Part shown: positions 1 through 8,362 of the stretch, one piece after another
Position numbering within the stretch: the stretch's first letter is position 1
How the letters are laid out: each line of letters begins with the position of its first letter
Assembly (NCBI GenBank): GCA_036794585.1
Contig: DAIRGH010000003.1
Location: 1-59,292 of the forward strand
Origin: WHSW01 sp036794585
GTDB taxonomy: Bacteria; Actinomycetota; Thermoleophilia; Solirubrobacterales; 70-9
DNA length: 59,292 bases
Direction: 5' to 3'
Notes under the pieces: model-generated
Database searches by the model: none
What the model was told of the DNA's origin: nothing
The model's input: only the letters and a program-made list of their open reading frames with translations
Made by a program: the position numbers and the translations under genes

Positions 1-598
1 TGTTGGTGATCCCGTGCCAGAAGTGCTCGTTCTTGAAGTGGTGCAGGCGGTGGTTGCGCCAGACGCTCCGGTAGTAGCGCGAGCGCGGCACGTAGGCGGT
101 GTGGATGAGGTAGTGGGTCCACTCGTAGATGCCGACCAGCACAGCGCCGGCGATCCAGGCGCTCACGAAGGCGCCGACCGGCACCGGGCCGGCGACGAGA
201 CCGACGAGCAGGCACCCGACACCGGCGACGAGCGGGACCGCTCCCAGCAGCAGCTGGCCGAGCTGCTTGCCGAAGAGCAGCAGCTGCATGAGGTTCGCGG
301 GCTGGCGATGGTGGACGCGGTGCTCGCGCGTCGTCGGCAGCTCGAAACGACGGCCGCGAAACTCGATCGGCTTCGCGTGCAGCAGGTAGACGTGGATCGC
401 CCACTCGCCGAACGGATAGACGACCAGCATCGCCGCGACCGCCACCGCGTCGCGCCAGGTGAGCTCGCCGATCAGCGCTCGCACGACGACCAGCGCAGCG
501 ATCACGCCGAGGATCATCCACGGTGAGTGTCGCTTGGCGAACTCACGCCCGGCCTGGCCGAACGTCTTCACCTCCTGGCCCCACTGCGCCCGCTCCAT
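1..598 (-). CDS. Sterol desaturase / fatty acid hydroxylase family protein (3' end outside window)
   Basis: A membrane di-iron hydroxylase family protein that would oxidise a lipid or carotenoid at the membrane. About 199 residues are visible, starting at the ATG at 596-598; the C-terminus runs off the left edge. Histidine clusters typical of the family are visible: HRVHHRQ near residue 93 and, near the break, HYLIHT and RNHRLHHF, with hydrophobic segments around residues 27-45 and 115-155. The start codon is 5 nt after the stop of the upstream amino acid ABC ATPase gene, so it is probably the last gene of that transcript. The functional link to that transporter is unclear. The substrate cannot be told from sequence; carotenoid hydroxylase is an alternative. 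Confidence 0.75.
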   Translation of the reverse strand, partial: MERAQWGQEVKTFGQAGREFAKRHSPWMILGVIAALVVVRALIGELTWRDAVAVAAMLVVYPFGEWAIHVYLLHAKPIEFRGRRFELPTTREHRVHHRQPANLMQLLLFGKQLGQLLLGAVPLVAGVGCLLVGLVAGPVPVGAFVSAWIAGAVLVGIYEWTHYLIHTAYVPRSRYYRSVWRNHRLHHFKNEHFWHGITN

Positions 599-603
599 CG
601 TGC

Positions 604-1359
604 TCAGACCTTACGCCCCGCCTGCAGCAGCCGACGCAGGAAGCGCTTGGTCTCCGGCCGCTGCGGTGCCTCCAGGACCTGCTCCGGCGGGCCGACCTCG
701 ACCAGCCGTCCCTCGTGCAGGAAGCAGACGGTGTCGGCGACCTCGCGGGCGAAGCTCATCTCGTGGGTCGCGATCAGCATCGTCACGCCCTCGGCCTTGA
801 GTGCTCGTACCGTCTCCAGCACCTCGCCGACCAGCTCCGGGTCCAAGGCGCTGGTGACCTCGTCGAGCAGCATCGCCCGCGGCCGCGCGGCAAAGGCGCG
901 GGCGATCGCGACCCGCTGCTGCTGGCCACCCGAGAGCCGGTCGGGGTCGTCGTCCTCACGCCCACCCAGGCCGAGGCGCTCGAGCTGGGCCCGGGCCGCG
1001 GCCTCGGCATCCGCGCGCGGGACGCCGTGTCCCTTGGTGATCCCGAGCACCACGTTCTCCAGCACGCTCAGGTGGGGAAACAGGTTGTAGGCCTGAAAGA
1101 TGAACCCGAGCCGGCGCCGGACGCCGACCGGGTCGACGGAGGGGTCGGTGATCACCTCGCCGTCGAGGAAGATGTCGCCGTCGTCGATTTCCTCGAGCAG
1201 GTCGGCGCAGCGCAGCAGGGTCGACTTGCCCGAGCCCGAGGCGCCGATCAGCGCCACCGCCTCATGCTCGTGCACGGTGAGGTCGATGCCGTGCAGGACC
1301 TCGAGCTCGCCGAAGGCTTTAGTGACGCCGCGGAACTCGAGCACCGGTGCTGCGCTCAC
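604..1359 (-). CDS. Polar amino acid ABC transporter ATP-binding protein (GlnQ-like)
   Basis: ATPase that powers uptake of a polar amino acid by the permease and binding protein encoded just upstream. The 251-residue protein has Walker A GASGSGKST (about 39-47), signature LSGGQQQRVAIARAF (about 142-156), Walker B MLLDEVTSALD and an H-loop THEMSF. Length and the FQAYNLFPHLSVLENV Q-loop region fit the PAAT subfamily. The GTG start overlaps the permease stop (GTGA), indicating translational coupling. Minus-strand order is binding protein, permease, ATPase, hydroxylase. The exact amino acid is not predictable. Confidence 0.92.
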   Translation of the reverse strand: MSAAPVLEFRGVTKAFGELEVLHGIDLTVHEHEAVALIGASGSGKSTLLRCADLLEEIDDGDIFLDGEVITDPSVDPVGVRRRLGFIFQAYNLFPHLSVLENVVLGITKGHGVPRADAEAAARAQLERLGLGGREDDDPDRLSGGQQQRVAIARAFAARPRAMLLDEVTSALDPELVGEVLETVRALKAEGVTMLIATHEMSFAREVADTVCFLHEGRLVEVGPPEQVLEAPQRPETKRFLRRLLQAGRKV

Positions 1360-2174
1360 GACTTGGCCCTTCCCCGCTCCCAGCGGTCGAGGAGCCGCGC
1401 GAGCGGGATGGTGATTGCGAGGTAGAGAATCGCGGCGGCGACCAGCGGCGTGTAATTGAAGTCCGAAGCGGCTTGGATCTGAGCGACGCGGAAGGCCTCG
1501 CCGGTGACACCGATGATCGCGATCAGGGCGACGTCCTTTTGCAGGGCGATGAAGTCGTTGAGCAGCGGTGGGCCGACCCGGCGCACAGCCTGCGGCAGGA
1601 TCACGTGGCGCAACGCCTGCTGCTCGGTGAGCCCGATCGCCAGCGCGCCGTCGCGCTGACCGCGGTGCACGGAGTTGATCCCGGCCCGGTAGACCTCGCT
1701 CACGTAGGCCCCGTAGGAGAGCGTCAGCGCGATCCCGCCGAGCACGACCGGCTCGCTGGGCAGGCCGCTGAGGTCGAGCGCCGGGACCCCGAAGCCGACG
1801 AGGTAGACGAGCAGGATCGTGGGAATCCCGCGGAACACGTCCGCGTACACGACGCCGAGGAGACGGAGCGGAAACAGCGCCGGCGCCCTGATCGTTCGCA
1901 CCAGGGCGACCGCCAGCCCGAGACCCAGGACGGCGACCTCGACCAACATGAAGACTCTGACGTCGAGCCAGAACGCCTCGAGGATCTCCGGAAACGAGTC
2001 TCTGAAGACCTCGACGTCGAAGAAGGTGTCGCGCACCTCCGGCCAGCCCGGGCTGGTCAGGATCAGGACCCCGAGCCCCCCGAGCACGATGACGCTGGAG
2101 ATTGCCGCGATCGCCTGTCCGCGGCGCGTCTTCGCGCGCCGGATCGCCGCCCGCTCTGCGCGGCGGTCCGCCAT
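1356..2174 (-). CDS. Polar amino acid ABC transporter permease (GlnP/HisM-like)
   Basis: Inner-membrane channel subunit of a polar amino acid importer, 272 residues. After a charged N-terminus it has a first membrane segment (about 21-40), then a cluster of segments from about 72 to 260. The EAA-type loop that contacts the ATPase is visible around residues 178-198 (GALAIGLTEQQALRHVILPQ). It lies 19 nt after the binding-protein gene and overlaps the ATPase gene by 4 nt. Only one permease is encoded here, so the transporter would be a homodimer or use a permease encoded elsewhere. Confidence 0.92.
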   Translation of the reverse strand: MADRRAERAAIRRAKTRRGQAIAAISSVIVLGGLGVLILTSPGWPEVRDTFFDVEVFRDSFPEILEAFWLDVRVFMLVEVAVLGLGLAVALVRTIRAPALFPLRLLGVVYADVFRGIPTILLVYLVGFGVPALDLSGLPSEPVVLGGIALTLSYGAYVSEVYRAGINSVHRGQRDGALAIGLTEQQALRHVILPQAVRRVGPPLLNDFIALQKDVALIAIIGVTGEAFRVAQIQAASDFNYTPLVAAAILYLAITIPLARLLDRWERGRAKS

Positions 2175-2193
2175 CTCTACTGGCCGCGAGCCG

Positions 2194-3069
2194 TTACTCG
2201 AGGACCGGCGCGTCGGTGGCGTCGCTCATCCACTGCTTCTCGATCGCCGGCAGCTCGCCCGACGACCGCAGCGCGTCGATCGCAGCCGAGATGCAAGCCG
2301 TAAGCGGCGAGTCCTTCTCCAGCAGCGCTCCCCACTGGTCTCCGCCCGGCGCCGGGAACTGGCCGACCACGATCCCGTCGGTGACCTGCACTGCGGTGAG
2401 GAAGTAGGCGGTCGGCACGTCGACGACCACCGCCTCGACCTGGCCGTTCTTGAGCGCCGAGACGACGTCGTTCGACGTGTCGAAGACCTGCGGGTCCTCG
2501 CTCGGCTGGATCACCTCGTTGACCGCATCGAGGCTGGTGGTCCCGATCTGTACGCCGATCTTCGCGTCGGCGAGGTCCGCGAGCGAGGTCGCGTCGGCCG
2601 CCGGGGAGTCCTTCAGCGCGACCACGGCCTGCTCGGCCTCGTAGTACGGCGAGGAGAAGTCGACCTGCTCGGCGCGCTTGGGCGTGATCGAGATCTGGTT
2701 GACGTCGAAGTCGAAGTCCTTCGGGCCCGGCGCGTAGGAGGCGTTGAACGGGACCACCGTCCACTCGACGTCCTCCGGCGTAAAGCCAAGCTCGTCGGCG
2801 ATCGCGTAGGCCACGGCGCTTTCGAACCCCTTGCCGTTGGTCGGATCGTTGTCCTCGAAGTACGGCGGGAAGGCGGGCTTGTCGGTGCCGACCGTGAGCC
2901 TGTCCGCGGTCCTGGTCTCGAGCTGGTCGGGGGTGCAGTCCTCCTCCAGCGAGACCGGCGCCTCCGCGCCGCTGACCTCCGACCCCGAATCGTCGTCGTC
3001 GCCGCAGGCGCCGAAGGCGGCGAACGCGAACAGGGCAAGGGCAAGGAGCACGATGCGGAGCTTGGACAC
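2194..3069 (-). CDS. Amino acid ABC transporter substrate-binding lipoprotein (SBP_bac_3 family)
   Basis: Extracytoplasmic solute-binding protein, 291 residues, first gene of the amino acid transporter operon. It begins with a lipoprotein signal peptide ending in FGAC and a DDDD spacer, then the SBP family 3 pattern (LTVGTDKPAFPPYFEDND; GFESAVAYAIADELG; VNQISITPKRAEQVDFSSPYY). The GTG start is preceded by GAGG about 10 nt upstream. A TAGGAT hexamer on the minus strand (3107-3112) is a plausible -10. The ligand is probably a polar amino acid, but specificity is not readable from the sequence. Confidence 0.92.
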   Translation of the reverse strand: MSKLRIVLLALALFAFAAFGACGDDDDSGSEVSGAEAPVSLEEDCTPDQLETRTADRLTVGTDKPAFPPYFEDNDPTNGKGFESAVAYAIADELGFTPEDVEWTVVPFNASYAPGPKDFDFDVNQISITPKRAEQVDFSSPYYEAEQAVVALKDSPAADATSLADLADAKIGVQIGTTSLDAVNEVIQPSEDPQVFDTSNDVVSALKNGQVEAVVVDVPTAYFLTAVQVTDGIVVGQFPAPGGDQWGALLEKDSPLTACISAAIDALRSSGELPAIEKQWMSDATDAPVLE

Positions 3070-3182
3070 GATGAGTCGACCTCGGCTGGGGGGTGGGACG
3101 TGAGAATCCTATGCGCAAGGCCTGCGAGGCGCTAGCCGAGCCGCGCCGCTGTTGAGGCGCCTGGCTGTAGCGTGCCGGGCGT
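3070..3182. promoter_or_regulatory. Divergent promoter region between transporter and flavoprotein genes
   Basis: A 113-bp spacer between divergently transcribed genes. On the plus strand TAGCGT (3168-3173) lies 9 nt before the ATG at 3183, with no Shine-Dalgarno sequence between, fitting a leaderless transcript. On the minus strand TAGGAT (3107-3112) could serve the transporter operon. Truncated copy A of the dispersed palindromic repeat (3143-3163) is inside this spacer. Confidence 0.45.
3143..3163 (+). repeat. Dispersed palindromic repeat, copy A (truncated)
   Basis: Carries the core GCGCCGCTGTTGAGGCGCC followed by TG, identical to copies B (13288-13308) and C (25556-25577). The core can fold with GGCGCC-type arms around GCTGTTGA. 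The left half present in copies B and C is missing here. It sits 20 nt before the start codon of the flavoprotein gene. Confidence 0.7.
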
Positions 3183-4760
3183 ATGGACGTGACCGCCGCG
3201 ATGGGCAGGGTCGGGCTCCCGGCGCCGATCAGCGAGCTCAGTGCGCGCGACTGGGATGTGATCGTCGTCGGCGGCGGACACAACGGGCTCACGGCCGCCG
3301 CCTACCTGGCGCGAGCGGGGCGCTCGGTGCTGGTGCTGGAGCGCCGCGACCAGCTCGGCGGCGCCTGCACCCTGGAGCGCCCGTTCGCCGACGAGCGCTA
3401 CGTGATCAGCCCGTGCGCCTACGTCGTCGGCCTGCTCGACCCGGTGGTGATCTCCGAGCTCGAGCTCGAGCGACATGGCTACCGGGTGACCCCTGCCGAC
3501 CCGAACCTCTGGTGTCCATTTGCCGACGGCACCTCCTACGCCGGATTCCTCGACCCGGCGCAGACCGCCCAGCACATGCGTGCCAACGGATTCGCCGAGG
3601 CCGACATCGAGGGGATGGCCCGGTTCGGCGCCACCTTCGACCGGATCCGCGACCTGCTGCGCGGCGACGGCGACGACGCCTGGCGGCGCCCGTCGCCGTC
3701 ACGCGAGGAGATCGAGCGCCGGCTCGGCGACGACGAGCTGATCTCGATCGCCTTCGAGGAGTCGATCGCCTCGATGCTCGACCGCTACGTGAGTGACCAG
3801 CGGTTAAAGGACGCGATCGCCTGCCAGGGAACGATCGGGACGTTCGCCGGCCCGCGCGATCCCGGCACCGCCTCGATCCGGCTCATGCACCACCAGGGCG
3901 ACCTGTTCGGCTTCGGCTCGGTCTGGGGGTTCGTCGAGGGCGGCATGGGGCGGGTCTCCTTTGCGATCGCCCAGGCGGCGCTGGAGGCGGGGGCAACCCT
4001 GGCGGCGGGAGTGCCGGTGGCGGCGATCCGGCCCGGCGAGGGGGTCGAGCTCGAGTCGGGCGAGCTGCTGCGCGCGCCGCGGGTCGTCTGCAATGCCGAC
4101 CCCAAGCGGATGCTGGCGATGCTCGACGCCGGCTCGGCGGAGGTGCCCGGCGACTACCGCCGGCGGCTGGAGGAATGGGACGTGCGCTCGCCGGTGATGA
4201 AGCTGAACGTCGCCCTGCGCCGGCTGCCGAGCTTCAGCGCCGCAAACGGGGTCGAGCCCCATCGGGCTCAGGTGTCGATCACCGACGGCGTCGACGCTGC
4301 TCAGGCCGCGGTCGAGGCGGCGCGCGCTGGCAGGCCTGCGATCGGCTTCTGCGAGCTCTACTTTCAGAGCGCCTATGACTCGGACGTGGCGCCACCGGGC
4401 AGGCACGTGATGAGCGTGTTCGCCCAGTACGCGCCCTACGAGCTTGCCGACGGCGACTGGGATGCGCGCCGCGACGAGATCGCCGACCTGGCGCTGACCG
4501 CGATCGAGACCCGGGCGCCCGACGTGCGCGACTGCATCGAGGAGATGCAGGTCCTCGGTCCGCCCGACATCGAGGCGCGGATCGGGCTCACCGGCGGCCA
4601 CATCTTCCAGGGCCAGGCGCTGCCCGAGCAGATGTGGGACCGGCGGCTGCAGGCCGAGACGCCGATCGACGGTCTTTACCTGTGCGGCGCCGCCACCCAT
4701 CCCGGCGGCTCGGTGATCGCGCTCAACGGGCGCATCGCCGCGATGCGCGCGCTCGCCTAG
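3183..4760 (+). CDS. NAD(P)/FAD-dependent oxidoreductase, phytoene desaturase/PYROXD2-like
   Basis: Flavoprotein of the COG1233 amine-oxidase/phytoene-desaturase group, 525 residues. The FAD-binding motif VIVVGGGHNGLTAAAYLARAG starts about residue 23, followed by LERRDQLGGAC. The C-terminal flavin motif GLYLCGAATHPGGSV is present near the end. The HNGL variant and overall layout resemble human PYROXD2 more than carotenoid desaturases; the substrate is unknown. A paralogue of 560 residues is at 56663-58345. It is followed by a convergent cupin gene whose stop overlaps this stop by 4 bp. The ATG has no Shine-Dalgarno but has a -10-like TAGCGT 9 nt upstream. Confidence 0.88.
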   Translation: MDVTAAMGRVGLPAPISELSARDWDVIVVGGGHNGLTAAAYLARAGRSVLVLERRDQLGGACTLERPFADERYVISPCAYVVGLLDPVVISELELERHGYRVTPADPNLWCPFADGTSYAGFLDPAQTAQHMRANGFAEADIEGMARFGATFDRIRDLLRGDGDDAWRRPSPSREEIERRLGDDELISIAFEESIASMLDRYVSDQRLKDAIACQGTIGTFAGPRDPGTASIRLMHHQGDLFGFGSVWGFVEGGMGRVSFAIAQAALEAGATLAAGVPVAAIRPGEGVELESGELLRAPRVVCNADPKRMLAMLDAGSAEVPGDYRRRLEEWDVRSPVMKLNVALRRLPSFSAANGVEPHRAQVSITDGVDAAQAAVEAARAGRPAIGFCELYFQSAYDSDVAPPGRHVMSVFAQYAPYELADGDWDARRDEIADLALTAIETRAPDVRDCIEEMQVLGPPDIEARIGLTGGHIFQGQALPEQMWDRRLQAETPIDGLYLCGAATHPGGSVIALNGRIAAMRALA

Positions 4761-5242
4761 CCGCGCTCTTTCCTCGGCACCTCGCGGTCGAAGTACTCGA
4801 CCCCGGTTTCGCGGCGGGCGATCAGGTCGTCGGCCTTGTTGCCGGTCCAGACGGCGATCTTGTCGCTGTCGGGGTAAACCGTTGCCGCCGGGTGGGCGAC
4901 GGTCGAGTACATCCGCACGCGCACCGGCTGATCTGAATCGTTGCGGACCTCGTGGGCGCCCTCGGGTCCCTTGGGGAAGAACGCCAGATCCCATGGCTCG
5001 AGGCGCTCTTCGGCCTCGGCGTGGCGCAGCGTCGGGTTGCCCTCGAGCACCAGCAGCCACTCCTCCTCGGCGTACTCGTAGTGGTAGGGACACAGGGACT
5101 GCCCGGGAGGCAACTCGTAGACGCTCGTGCCGGTTTCGGAGGCACCCAACGTCGGACCAACCCTGAACATCCCGGAGCGAAAGCCCTCGGGATCGTCGCC
5201 GTCGTAGCTGAACTCCGGCGCCGCGATGTTCACTCGTTTCAT
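4757..5242 (-). CDS. Cupin domain-containing protein
   Basis: A small single-domain cupin of 161 residues. The first cupin motif is seen as PYHYEYAEEEWLLVLEG (about residues 52-68) and the second as FFPKGPEGAHEV. The His/Glu positions could bind a metal, so it may be an isomerase, dioxygenase or sugar-binding protein; nothing more precise can be assigned. It is convergent with the flavoprotein gene (4-bp overlap of the stops) and divergent from the DUF445 gene. No clear Shine-Dalgarno precedes the ATG at 5240-5242. Confidence 0.85.
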   Translation of the reverse strand: MKRVNIAAPEFSYDGDDPEGFRSGMFRVGPTLGASETGTSVYELPPGQSLCPYHYEYAEEEWLLVLEGNPTLRHAEAEERLEPWDLAFFPKGPEGAHEVRNDSDQPVRVRMYSTVAHPAATVYPDSDKIAVWTGNKADDLIARRETGVEYFDREVPRKERG

Positions 5243-5284
5243 GCCCGGATTCTCTCACCGGCGCACCTGCGCGCGGGTCCGGAC

Positions 5285-5290
5285 TAGGCT
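5285..5290 (+). promoter_or_regulatory. Candidate leaderless -10 (TAGGCT) for the DUF445 gene
   Basis: TAGGCT lies 9 nt before the GTG start at 5300 and no ribosome binding site lies between. The same arrangement occurs before several other genes of this window. Confidence 0.4.
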
Positions 5291-5299
5291 CGCCAAGCC

Positions 5300-6574
5300 G
5301 TGGACCACCACACCGTCAATCTGATCTCGATCCCGCTGTTCACCGGGGCGATCGGCTATCTGACCAACTGGAGCGGGGTCTGGATGCTGTTCTCGCCGAT
5401 CCACTTCAAGGGCTGGCGGGTGCCGGGGCTGCGCGCCTTCGCCGAGCTCCTGCCGCGCAAGATCCAGCAGATCCCCGGCATCGCCCACGGCGGCGTCGGC
5501 TGGCAGGGGATCATCCCCTCACGGGCGGCGAAGATGGGGTCGATCGCGGTCGACAAGGGGATCGCCAAGCTCGGCAGCCCGAGCGAGTTCTACAAGCAGC
5601 TCGAGCCCGAGAAGATCGCCGAGCACATCCTCGCGAGCGCCCGCGACGACATCCGCGAGGTCACCGAGCGGACCCTCGAGCGCGAGCACCCCGGGCTCTG
5701 GAACGACCTCACGCCGCGGCTGCGCGAGCGCGTCCACGAGCGGGTCCAGGCGCAGCTGCCCGAGATCGTGCGCGACCTCACCGACGACATCGGCGAGAAC
5801 ATCGACCACCTGATGGACATCAAACTGATGGTGATCCGGCGGATGGAGGAGCGGCCCGAGCTCGCCAACCGCGTCTTTCAGGACGTCGGTAAGCGCGAGC
5901 TGCGGTTCATCATCAACTTCGGGTTCTTCTTCGGCGCCTCGCTCGGCTTCCCCATGGTCTTCATCACCGAGGCGCTTCCGTACTGGTGGGTGCTACCGGT
6001 CGGGGGCGTGGTGATCGGCTACGTCACCAACTGGGTTGCCCTCTGGATGATCTTCGAGCCGGTCGAGCCGCGCAAGATCGGGCCGTTCAAGATCCACGGC
6101 CTGTTCATCCGCCGCCAGCCCGAGGTCGCCGAGGTCTACGCGAAGATCATCGCCGACGACATCGTCACCCTGCGCAACATGGGCGACGAGCTGCTCACTG
6201 GACCGCAGTCGGACCGCACCAGGTGGATGGTGCAGAGCCGGCTGCGGCCCGCGATCGACCGCAGCGTCGGTCCGGCGAAGCCCGCGGTGCGGATCGCGAT
6301 GGGGACGCGCCAGTACGACGCGATCCGCGAGTCGTTGGCCAGCGAGGCGGTCGAGTACACGATGACGCCGCTCGGCGACCCCGAGTTCAACCGTCAGCAG
6401 AGCGACGCGGTGCGCAGGCTGATCGCCGCGCGCATGCGCGAGCTTCCCCACGCCGACTTCTCCGAGCTGCTGCGCTCGGCGATGCGCGAGGACGAGTGGC
6501 TGCTGCTGCTCCACGGCGCCGTACTCGGCTTCGGCGCCGGGCTGCTGCACCTGGCGATCTTCGGACCCGGCTGA
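5300..6574 (+). CDS. DUF445 family membrane protein
   Basis: A 424-residue protein of the DUF445 (YheB/YjiN-like) family, of unknown biochemical role. Two copies of the characteristic motif are seen: TGAIGYLTNWSGVWMLFSP near residue 15 and GGVVIGYVTNWVALWMIFEP near residue 237, each followed by a KIGPF/GWRVPG-type segment, so the protein looks internally duplicated. Hydrophobic segments lie at the N-terminus, around 195-250, and at the extreme C-terminus (about 398-422), with a long helical region rich in charged residues between. It starts with GTG behind a -10-like hexamer and is followed after 45 nt by an MFS gene. Confidence 0.88.
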   Translation: MDHHTVNLISIPLFTGAIGYLTNWSGVWMLFSPIHFKGWRVPGLRAFAELLPRKIQQIPGIAHGGVGWQGIIPSRAAKMGSIAVDKGIAKLGSPSEFYKQLEPEKIAEHILASARDDIREVTERTLEREHPGLWNDLTPRLRERVHERVQAQLPEIVRDLTDDIGENIDHLMDIKLMVIRRMEERPELANRVFQDVGKRELRFIINFGFFFGASLGFPMVFITEALPYWWVLPVGGVVIGYVTNWVALWMIFEPVEPRKIGPFKIHGLFIRRQPEVAEVYAKIIADDIVTLRNMGDELLTGPQSDRTRWMVQSRLRPAIDRSVGPAKPAVRIAMGTRQYDAIRESLASEAVEYTMTPLGDPEFNRQQSDAVRRLIAARMRELPHADFSELLRSAMREDEWLLLLHGAVLGFGAGLLHLAIFGPG

Positions 6575-6607
6575 GTCATCGGCCCGCTGCGCTACCTGAC
6601 TCCCGGC

Positions 6608-6613
6608 TACCGT
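6608..6613 (+). promoter_or_regulatory. Candidate leaderless -10 (TACCGT) for the MFS gene
   Basis: TACCGT is 6 nt before the ATG at 6620 and there is no purine-rich ribosome binding site in between. Confidence 0.35.
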
Positions 6614-6619
6614 CGGCGG

Positions 6620-7756
6620 ATGCGCCGGCTGTTCGTGCTCGTCGCCACGGTGATCCTCGTGGACACCATGTTCTTCGCGGCGATCGCGCCGCTGTTGCCC
6701 GAGTACGCGGACGACCTCGACCTCTCCAAAGCCCAGGCCGGCGTGCTCAGCGCCTCGTATGCGGCGGGGACGCTGCTCGCCGCCCTGCCTTCGGGCTGGC
6801 TGGCGGCGCGAATCGGCGTCAAGCCGACGATGCTGATGGGGCTCGCGCTGATGAGCTGCTCGAGCGTCGCCTTCGCGTTCGGTGATTCCGTGGCTGTCCT
6901 CGACGTCGCCCGCTTCCTTCAGGGCGTCGGCGGTGCCTGCTCCTGGGCGGGCGGGCTCACCTGGCTGCTGATCAGCGTCCCGCGCCAGCGCCGCGGCCAG
7001 CTGATCGGGGCCGCCTTGGCGGCGGCGATTGGCGGCATCCTCCTCGGCCCGGTGCTCGGCGGAGTCGCGACCGAGGTCGGCCCCGAGCCGGTGTTCCTCG
7101 CGGTCGCGCTCCTCGCCGCCGGCCTCGCGGCCGCGGTCCTGGTGACGCCGGGCGCGCCGCGCTCGCCGGTACCCGGGCTCGCGACGATCGCCAGGGGGAT
7201 GATCCGCCGGCCGGTCCTTGTGGCCTTCTGGCTGGTGGCGCTGCCGTCGGTGTTCTCGGGCGCCTTCGAGGTGCTGGTGCCGCTGCAGCTCGACGACCTC
7301 GGCGCCAGCGGGATCGGGATCGGCGCGTTCTTCTTCACGCTGGCCGCGATCGAGGGCGCACTCGCTCCGGTGGTCGGACGGGTCTCCGACCGCCGGGGAC
7401 GGATCGCGCCGCTGCGTGTGGGCCTGCTCGTCGGCGTGCTTGCGACCGCGCTTCTGCCGCTGCCGGACAGCATTGCGGCGGTGGCGCTGGCGATGGTGCT
7501 CGCGATCATCGCGCTGGCACTGATGTACACGCCGGCGATGGCCCTGCTCTCCGACGAGTCCGAGCGCGGGGGCCTGGACCTGGCGTTCGCCGCCGGGCTC
7601 GTCAACCTCTCCTGGGCCGGCGGACAGGTGATCGGCGGCGCGGCGCTGGCGCGGATAGCCGACCAGAGCTCCGACGCGCTCGCCTACGCGCTCATCGCCG
7701 CCCTGTTCGCGGTGACCGCGGCGGCGCTGTTCACCCGGCCGCGCTTTCACGCCTGA
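6620..7756 (+). CDS. Major facilitator superfamily (MFS) transporter
   Basis: A 378-residue membrane protein with about 11-12 hydrophobic segments and the MFS layout of two six-helix halves. The loop between helices 2 and 3 reads GWLAARIGVKPTM (motif A-like), and the matching loop in the second half is GRVSDRRGRIAPLR. DHA1-type drug or metabolite exporters are the closest resemblance. The substrate is unknown. It stands alone, 45 nt after the DUF445 gene and 51 nt before a small secreted protein gene. Confidence 0.88.
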   Translation: MRRLFVLVATVILVDTMFFAAIAPLLPEYADDLDLSKAQAGVLSASYAAGTLLAALPSGWLAARIGVKPTMLMGLALMSCSSVAFAFGDSVAVLDVARFLQGVGGACSWAGGLTWLLISVPRQRRGQLIGAALAAAIGGILLGPVLGGVATEVGPEPVFLAVALLAAGLAAAVLVTPGAPRSPVPGLATIARGMIRRPVLVAFWLVALPSVFSGAFEVLVPLQLDDLGASGIGIGAFFFTLAAIEGALAPVVGRVSDRRGRIAPLRVGLLVGVLATALLPLPDSIAAVALAMVLAIIALALMYTPAMALLSDESERGGLDLAFAAGLVNLSWAGGQVIGGAALARIADQSSDALAYALIAALFAVTAAALFTRPRFHA

Positions 7757-7807
7757 TTCATCCTGCCTTCGTACTTTGGCCTCGACCCTGCGACGATTGG
7801 AGTTGAG

Positions 7808-8143
7808 ATGAACGGCAAGCTGAAGCGCACGCTGATCACCGGAGCCGCGATCGCGGGACTCGCCGGCGGCGGCGCTGCGATTGCGGGCGCAGCGGGCGGC
7901 GACGACGAAGGCGGCCCGGACGACGGCAGCGGCACGCCGGTAACCGGCAGCGCGCTCGATCGCGCCAGCGCGGCGGCGCTGGAGGAGACCGGCGGCGGCA
8001 CCGTCTCGGGCAGCGAGATCGACGACGAAGAGGGCTACTACGAGATCGAGGTAGCGCGCGACGACGGCAGCCAGGTCGACGTTCACCTGGACCGCGACTT
8101 CAACGTGATCAACGCCGAGTCCGACGGCGGCGAGGACGACTGA
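7808..8143 (+). CDS. Small secreted PepSY-like domain protein
   Basis: A 111-residue exported protein. The N-terminus has a KLKR basic stretch and a hydrophobic signal or anchor segment (about 9-30), then an acidic low-complexity linker rich in D, G and E. The C-terminal part (ALEETGGGTVSGSEIDDEEGYYEIEVARDDGSQVDVHLD) matches the beta pattern of PepSY domains, which often act as protease inhibitors or sensors. GGAG about 7 nt upstream of the ATG supports the start. Its partner is not identified; the downstream secreted COG4315 gene is separated from it by terminator-like hairpins. Confidence 0.8.
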   Translation: MNGKLKRTLITGAAIAGLAGGGAAIAGAAGGDDEGGPDDGSGTPVTGSALDRASAAALEETGGGTVSGSEIDDEEGYYEIEVARDDGSQVDVHLDRDFNVINAESDGGEDD

Positions 8144-8146
8144 GCG

Positions 8147-8169
8147 CCCCGCCCCGGCTGGGGGGCGGG
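8147..8169 (+). terminator. GC-rich hairpin after the PepSY-like gene
   Basis: CCCCGCCCC and GGGGGGCGGG form a stem with a short loop immediately after the stop codon. There is no T-run, so it may act as a weak or Rho-assisted terminator or stabilise the 3' end. Confidence 0.45.
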
Positions 8170-8220
8170 TTCACCGTAATTTCCCGTAGTCCCATCTGCG
8201 GCCTGCCACCGTTGCCGGCC

Positions 8221-8318
8221 AACGATCCAGGTGGGATCGTTTCGGAGACGAAGACGCCACCGACTGGGGGGTGTCCTGCGCGGCGCGCCAGGGCCCCAGG
8301 TGGCGTCTTCGTCTTTTT
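8221..8318 (+). promoter_or_regulatory. Two hairpins, the second an intrinsic terminator: candidate attenuator leader
   Basis: First hairpin: AACGATCC (8221-8228) pairs perfectly with GGATCGTT (8234-8241). Second hairpin: GACGAAGACGCCACC (8247-8261) pairs perfectly over 15 bp with GGTGGCGTCTTCGTC (8299-8313) and is followed at once by TTTTT (8314-8318). The 37-nt apical part can pair further (CTGGGG with CCCCAG). The terminator ends about 45 nt before the start codon of the next plus-strand gene, so it would stop transcription before that gene unless relieved. It matches no riboswitch class I can name. Confidence 0.6.
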
Positions 8319-8362
8319 CATCGCGGTGTAACGCCAGCGCCGCCTGCGCGACGAACAAGTCG

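Noticed and set aside
5993..8086. Long open frame of 697 codons on the minus strand
   Set aside because: It lies opposite the clear DUF445 and MFS genes; its residues are dominated by R, D, E, H and Q as in antisense shadows of GC-rich genes, and no domain is recognisable.
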